DNA of 64,000 nucleotides. Source: Diplocarpon mali. Its lineage: Eukaryota; Ascomycota; Leotiomycetes; Helotiales; Drepanopezizaceae. Position numbers and translations under genes: made by a program. The DNA lies in contig JAENRP010000234.1 in the NCBI GenBank assembly GCA_024741835.1, positions 1 through 64,000 on the forward strand, in the 5' to 3' direction. The stretch's first letter is position 1, and every line of letters starts with the position of its first letter. The notes beneath the pieces were generated by a model. The model was not told the origin of the DNA. It worked only from the letters and a program-made list of their open reading frames with translations, and ran no database searches. This document shows, piece after piece, positions 58,536-64,000 of the stretch.

Positions 58536-61500
58536 TCACCCAAGCCTCTGGTCCCCAAGAACATTACTCCAATTCTCCCTATCCCCTGAAAAAATGCCGT
58601 CAAAATTCATCTCGTCATTGGGCATAAGACCAGTGCTGTAGTTTATGCTCTGGCCCATCAGATCAGTGCCCATCGCACCCTGCATATCGCAATACTGCTG
58701 CATTCGTGGCAAGTAAGGCGGGAACGGACCGAAGAAGTGCCCTTGGAGATCGTCGTACTCTTGGCCCGGACCATTTTTAGAAGAGTACAAAGGAGTAGCT
58801 TGAGTCCCGTTTATCCTCCCAATAGCTTCCTGCTTGGTGTTATCGAAGTTCATCATAGGCTGGTTGGGGTACGCGAATGGATCGTTCGAGGGGAACATCA
58901 TGGCGCCCAGATCAGGGACTGGGGTGTTCAGCCCGAATTGTGGCTGTATGGCATACTGGGGCTGAATGCTACTTGTCTTAGGGGTTCCGTTGGTAAGTAT
59001 GTCTGTTGAGGGTGACACAAGCTCGTGGGAGCTCTGTCGAGGGTTGGGAGTCGATATCGTGTTCGCCTGGAAGCGGTTGCTGTGTAGGGAGGTTCTCAGT
59101 AAAGTACTTGCCTGGCCAGTGGGGGTCTGTGATGAGAAGGTCGTCGCGCCTGAGATCATCGTTGTAGATCCAGGTGCTTCTTGATAGCTAAGCGGATTTC
59201 GCTGGGCTGGCGGGTTTGGCAAGGGAGCTGAGCGCTTGTTCTTCTTTGTTGGGACCTTAGAACGGCTCTCGCTCAGTCTTTCTGGTAATTGCTCAAAGAG
59301 GCGCTTTCGTCTTATGTTAAAATCGGGATTTTCAAAGTTCTAGGCGGCACTTACCCTCAATGTGATTGAGCATCTCTCAGCTGCTTGGCTTCGCAAGGCA
59401 AGATCCTTGAGAGCGTCCTTACCATCGTTCGCATCCGCAAGAATTTCCGGTGATCCCGCCTTATCAGGATTCTCGAGGACGAAGTATGCAAGAGATATTA
59501 TTGCAAAAAACGTATTGTACATCTAAGGATATCAGTACTAGTGATTGCAGCAAGGAATGGGAACCGTAACCCCGTAAATTGCATGTCCAGGGGATGTCTA
59601 AAATGGTACGTACCGTGAACCAGTAAGCACCAACAAGCAGGCCTCGTCTCTTCATCTCGGTTGTAATATGTACAATATTTCGTGATACACTCACACAGGC
59701 AGCTGCGCAAGCATATGATCTTTCGTCGATTGTCCTACCAGAACATCCTTTTTCTGACACATAATGTAGGAATGGCCGATACAACATCATTTGAATATGG
59801 GCGTAAGAAAGCCGCAGAAGTTGTTGAACCCTGTTTGCATGTTAGCTCGTATGATGGGTGGCGTGATGCTTGATGGTGAGTCTAACCGAAGTACTTCTGG
59901 AGTACCCTCCCCTCCCGGCCGCAGAGCCATAGGTAGTTTATCTAACCACTGAGCAAGGTCTTGCTCAATTTCCCTTATCTTGGCGTGGCTGATCACGTAG
60001 GAAGACTTTGGAACTCCCTGAAGGGAATTGTCAAGAGCCTTTGTTGGATATATGTACTTGATAACCTTTGCCAAGGTAGATGTTAACCTTGTATGTGCGT
60101 TGGCAGCCGCAAACAGCAAGGATATCTTCCCTGGCGGCATGTCTAGAACGCCATCTTTGGTTATGTACTCATCGTCTACCTCGATGGGCAATTCTTGATC
60201 AATATCGTCATAACTAAGCATTTGAGGGAAACCCAACAACGCTGAGACAAAGGTATCCAGCTTCCAAATAACCCAGAAAACTCGACGCCGGGTCTCCCGC
60301 TCGATTGGGTTGAAGTGCTCCGCAAGACTTCTATGTAGTCCCATGCGCAGGCCGGCTCTCAAGGCAATCCCGATGTACGAGTAACACGTGCCTAAGTTGG
60401 ATGAAGATTGAAGGAAGAGTGTCATGAAAATGACGGTCTGCAGAGATGTCAAGTCACGGCAATCTGTGATATCGATCATGTTCCGCGCCGCCTTAAAATA
60501 TTTCAATCTAGTCAGAGTTAGTATCTGCATGTAGGATAGATAATTCGACTATACGGGCACTTCCGACTGATGGCAATCGAACATGAATGCCGTAGTGTCA
60601 GAATGACATGAAATGAAAGTTCAAACCAACCCTTGGTCAAGGCTATTCTTGAAGGTGTTCTGGGCCGGCTCGCCTGAGTCCTGGCCTGACTTGGTATGGA
60701 ACATAGATCCCAGGGCAAGGACCATGTACAAGAGAGGTAGAAATCGGTTTTCGGCATCCTCAAAGCTATCCAGGGAAACGTCATAGATCCTATCAAACAT
60801 ATGGTAGAAACTTGGCAGATGCACAAAACGTAGAAGCGCACATGCAGAATTAAGCGAATCCTCACATAGGGCCCTCGCAATTTCTCGGGAAGGAAGATCG
60901 ACGGTGTTCGGTAACCCGTTTTCAAGGGGACTTTCTGCCATGGACCTAGGTGATTCCAAGCTTGTGATGACAGCTGGTCGAGGAGGCCTTGGGAACAAAG
61001 GTGCACTGCGGTCGATTCCTCCTAGGAGGACACCAAATTGTTCTTGCATTCTCATGAGAAATACGGCTCCAGATGATCCTCCATGAAAATCCCAGTGTCC
61101 ACTCTCATCCAGATCAAGTCGTCCAGTGGATTCTATCATGGAGCGCAGTTTTGCGTCATGTTCAGCCTCATCGGAGACGTTCCTGGCCTGCCCATCTTGC
61201 GGTGCTTGTGTCTCTTTTTCCAGGGCCGATTGACGGCGTTCTTGCACGATAGCATCGATATTTGGATCATTCGGATCAAAGTTGGGTATTAATGATCTCA
61301 GTAGAGTCTCTGCTCGTTGCAGACGGGTTTCTAATGCTTCAATATAATGTGGCGTGGGGTTCCTGCGTCGGTTGGAAGGTTGATTGTATGTGCAGTCTGC
61401 TTATTGTCAGCCAGAGATAGATTAGAGTATCGACTCATAGGGCGGATTGATGGGGCACACCATAACTATACACAACGCAATGTGTGCAGGGCTGTTTCCC

Positions 61501-61822
61501 ATCGCATTTGATTTTCTGTTTCCGATTTTAATTACCAGTGACTCAACGCGCTCCTACAATGCTTGCGACGAGAGATAGGGACACGAAGCAGGCTAACCTT
61601 TCTTCTACATTCATCACAGGCGCGAGTTACCCTCCGACGCTTTTGTAGAGATGCAGGCTCCTGTTGCCGATGAGACGTCATACTGGCTGAGGCCAGGTCC
61701 TGCCGCTGTCCGTCTTGTTGGGCATCGTCATCGGCATCGGCCTCGAACTCCTCGGGTGAAGACTGGCCCAGGCTGGTATTGAGAGGGGCCATTGCCATAG
61801 ACATGGGATTGTGGCCGTACAT
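58536..61822 (-). CDS. Zn2Cys6 transcription factor with fungal-specific regulatory domain
   Basis: Seven exons give 939 residues: 61822-61598, 61515-61461, 61396-60631, 60507-59887, 59830-59614, 59522-59355 and 59303-58536. The binuclear zinc cluster is complete after splicing: Cys69, 72, 79, 85, 88 and 95 in RACDECRRK|KIKCDGKQPCTHC...C. A dimerisation coiled coil follows (YIEALETRLQRAETLL). The fungal_trans domain spans about 230-600 with the hallmark RAGLRMGLHRS and ERETRRRVFWVIWKLD. The C-terminal 250 residues are Ser/Thr/Gln-rich, likely an activation region. Intron 3 has a consensus TACTAAC branch point. The start is the first in-frame ATG (61822). The target genes cannot be told; its zinc cluster differs from that of XlnR. 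The 5' flank has long CT/GA and TG repeats. Confidence 0.9.
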
Positions 61823-62820
61823 GGCGCCGGCAGATATAACTGGAGAGAGGCGAGTCGAGAGAGGGGCTGTAAGTTTCTCGCTCACGAAGCGTAGGTCGGT
61901 GTTCCTTAGGGACAGGAGTTATGCACAGGTGGTGGATCGCAAGTCGAGTAGCAACTGTACAGTACACAATTCAAGGGAGATTAGGTCTTGTGGGTCGAGA
62001 GGCGAGAGAGTTAGAGTTAATCGTGCACCTGTCGGAGAACTAGTACTCCCGCCGGGGGTACGATGAGAGAGGGATGGAGGGAGGGAGGCAGAGGGTGGGC
62101 GAATGCGGAGGTTTAAGAGGGTAGGTAAGGTTGGATTGGAGATATGGAGTATCGGCCAGTTTCCGCCGAAAAAGTGTGTGTGTGAGATAGAGACTGAAAG
62201 AGAGAGAAAGAGAGGCGCTGGCTAGATGCCGACTATTGAACGTGATGTGACGTCGCCTTGGGCTGAAAAAAGTCTCGAGCCTTGACGCTTGGATCTTTTC
62301 TCAAACAAATGCTTCAGCCTCGCGGGCATGTGCAGTGAGTGCAGAAACACACCTTGTCTCTCTGTGTAGTGACGGGGCTCTGGCGGGAAGTTGACTGGCA
62401 TAAATGGAATGGATTTGCCGACAACTGCTCACCGTCGCCGTCGCGTGGCCAGGTGCCTACCTCTAGGTATACATATAAACACCTCAGGTAGTGGGTGGAT
62501 CTCCGGAGGGTTCGACTGCATCAGCGTGCAGTGTATTTTTTTACAGACAACCTTATTAATGAGTACGTGGCTATTACTCTATACTGTTACTCTGGGGTTT
62601 ACCTTTGGTAACAACAATAGCGGACTTGGGTTAGTGAATTGAGAGATTTGGCAAGAATGGGAGCAGAGCATAGCAGAGACGACTCTAGGCACCTTAGCGG
62701 AGCAATCAAGGATCCTCAGACCGTGCAGCCAATTGTGAAGTTCGGATGAGCCGCGCTCAATCTCTGGATGATAAGCGCTCGGTTCGGCGAGAATAAACTG
62801 TACTTGTAGGACCTTTAACC
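61823..62820. promoter_or_regulatory. Upstream region of the Zn2Cys6 regulator
   Basis: About 1 kb with GA-rich and TG-rich simple repeats (62050-62215), which on the coding strand form a CT-rich fungal promoter. No gene is supported. A plus-strand frame at 62391-62642 has no recognisable features. Confidence 0.5.
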
Positions 62821-64000
62821 ATGTAGAGGTACTAGCTACTTAATTAAAAAGAAAAAGAAAATCCCCCTCACCTACCCCTCCTTATTCACCTTTCTAGTAC
62901 TAATTTACTATAAACACTAGGAGGAGAGTAGACCCGTCAATTTATGTATAATTACTCAATGAATACACTTTACAAATTTTATCTAGGTTATCATATGAAG
63001 TTTACTTAGTAAGCTTACACTATTCTATATATAGGTCCGGTATCGGAGAACGGCTTCAACGAAGTCTATTTTTCATATATTATCTATTTAGAAATTGTCC
63101 TTGGTTGTCTTCCGGCCCAAAGCTAGCCCGTTGGCCACTATTGCTTCGTATCATAGGTAAATAATCCACAGTTCTACGCCGTGTGATTAAGATACTTAGC
63201 AATGCCGCTTTATTAACAGTCCTTAGTATTTTGTATACGCTCTTTCAGCTGCAATTACTGATTTATATCTACCTGGCATTTGCTTTACCAAGTCTATAAT
63301 TCTCTTAGTTGTTATTAATCACTTAAAGCGAGAAGCGCTTCGATATATTAAAGTCTTTAGTATGAGATTCTCTAGAATAAAATTTTATCTCTAGTTGGAA
63401 AAGCGGCGGTTTAATATCGCTCTATTATTGGTAGTACCCTCTCGCAAAAGCCCCTGCGTAAAGAAACTCCTAGAATAGTGCACAGACTATGAATGTGGAC
63501 TATTTACCCCAGCTACCAAGTGGTTTCTTTTCCTTCTAGTGTAGCTTTAGTGCGATATTATTGGATTAATAAAGCCACCAATTCTTTCTATGTGGTTGAA
63601 AACTTCATACAGCTAACTAAGCCTTGCTAACTAAGTCTTGCTAAGTGATAAGCTAAAGAGTTTGAGAATAATGGGCAGCTCCGCCCAGGTGTTCCCTTTT
63701 TTCAGCGGGCTGCAAACCTGATACAAAATTCACTGATCGGCTTCTGTTATGCAGAAAATAGGCTAAATATGCTAGTACGCGCCCTAAGGTGTGGATTCAC
63801 ATTTTGGCCGAGCGGTATTATGCACGACAGCTTCTCTACTACACATGGTTTGAACCACTGAAAAAGAACGATTTCAAAAGCGATTCGCAAAACCGAAGGC
63901 CGACATAGAGGCTTCATTCTGTATGTGTCACCTTTAAAGTACGGTATAAATTATTTCGTCTATGCTATCAAATCTAGGACTGGGAGTCGACAACTCAACA
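62821..64000. repeat. AT-rich decayed repeat DNA at the right edge
   Basis: The base composition shifts to AT-rich, with TA-rich words, frequent stops in every frame and no open frame of note, like the left-hand retrotransposon block. No transposase or reverse-transcriptase motif could be read. It is probably another RIP-affected repeat that continues beyond the window. Confidence 0.5.

Noticed and set aside
58536..61822. Identity of the Zn2Cys6 regulator as XlnR/Xyr1
   Set aside because: The length is similar, but the zinc-cluster sequence and its position near residue 69 do not match the XlnR type, so no gene symbol was given.

Overview
The window is nuclear DNA of a filamentous ascomycete (Pezizomycotina). 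The signs are short introns with GT-AG ends and CTAAC/TACTAAC-like branch points, fungal-type gene families, a Zn2Cys6 regulator, and AT-rich transposon wreckage carrying the C-to-T decay typical of repeat-induced point mutation (RIP). The gene set would suit a leotiomycete-like genome, but that is only an impression. No database search was possible. All exon joins below were worked out by hand from splice signals, reading frame and family knowledge.

Layout. 1-700 is GC-rich low-complexity DNA. About 740-4400 is a decayed Ty3/gypsy retrotransposon on the minus strand: reverse transcriptase, RNase H and a gag zinc knuckle are still readable through stop codons. About 4400-6180 is more AT-rich decayed DNA. 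7-15 kb is gene-poor and holds a small orphan protein with a beta-trefoil-like feel, a BAR-domain protein and an intron-bearing tRNA-Met(CAT)-like gene. 16-29 kb carries a secreted L-asparaginase, an M24B aminopeptidase/prolidase, a salicylate-hydroxylase-like FAD monooxygenase with a GC-AG intron, an assembly gap in a poly-C tract, and a large disordered protein. 29-36 kb is GC-rich and sparse, with one small six-cysteine protein that is probably secreted and one unassigned gene.

From 36.5 to 62 kb the window is dense with housekeeping genes: a DUF4484/DENN-like protein, SEC63 (ER translocation), RDH54 (recombination motor), UTP10 (ribosome biogenesis), NRDE-2 (nuclear RNA surveillance), CSN1 (COP9 signalosome) and a 939-residue Zn2Cys6 transcription factor. 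UTP10 and NRDE-2 are divergent across 254 bp. The last ~1.2 kb is again AT-rich and decayed.

The genes do not form one pathway. The structure is a conserved gene block bracketed by decayed repeats, with more variable genes (secreted protein, monooxygenase, orphans) toward the sparse half. I found no CRISPR, rRNA, phage or clear new multi-gene system. The most unusual signals are a perfect 17-bp inverted repeat upstream of RDH54, the small secreted protein, the GC-AG intron, and the tRNA whose anticodon stem does not pair properly.
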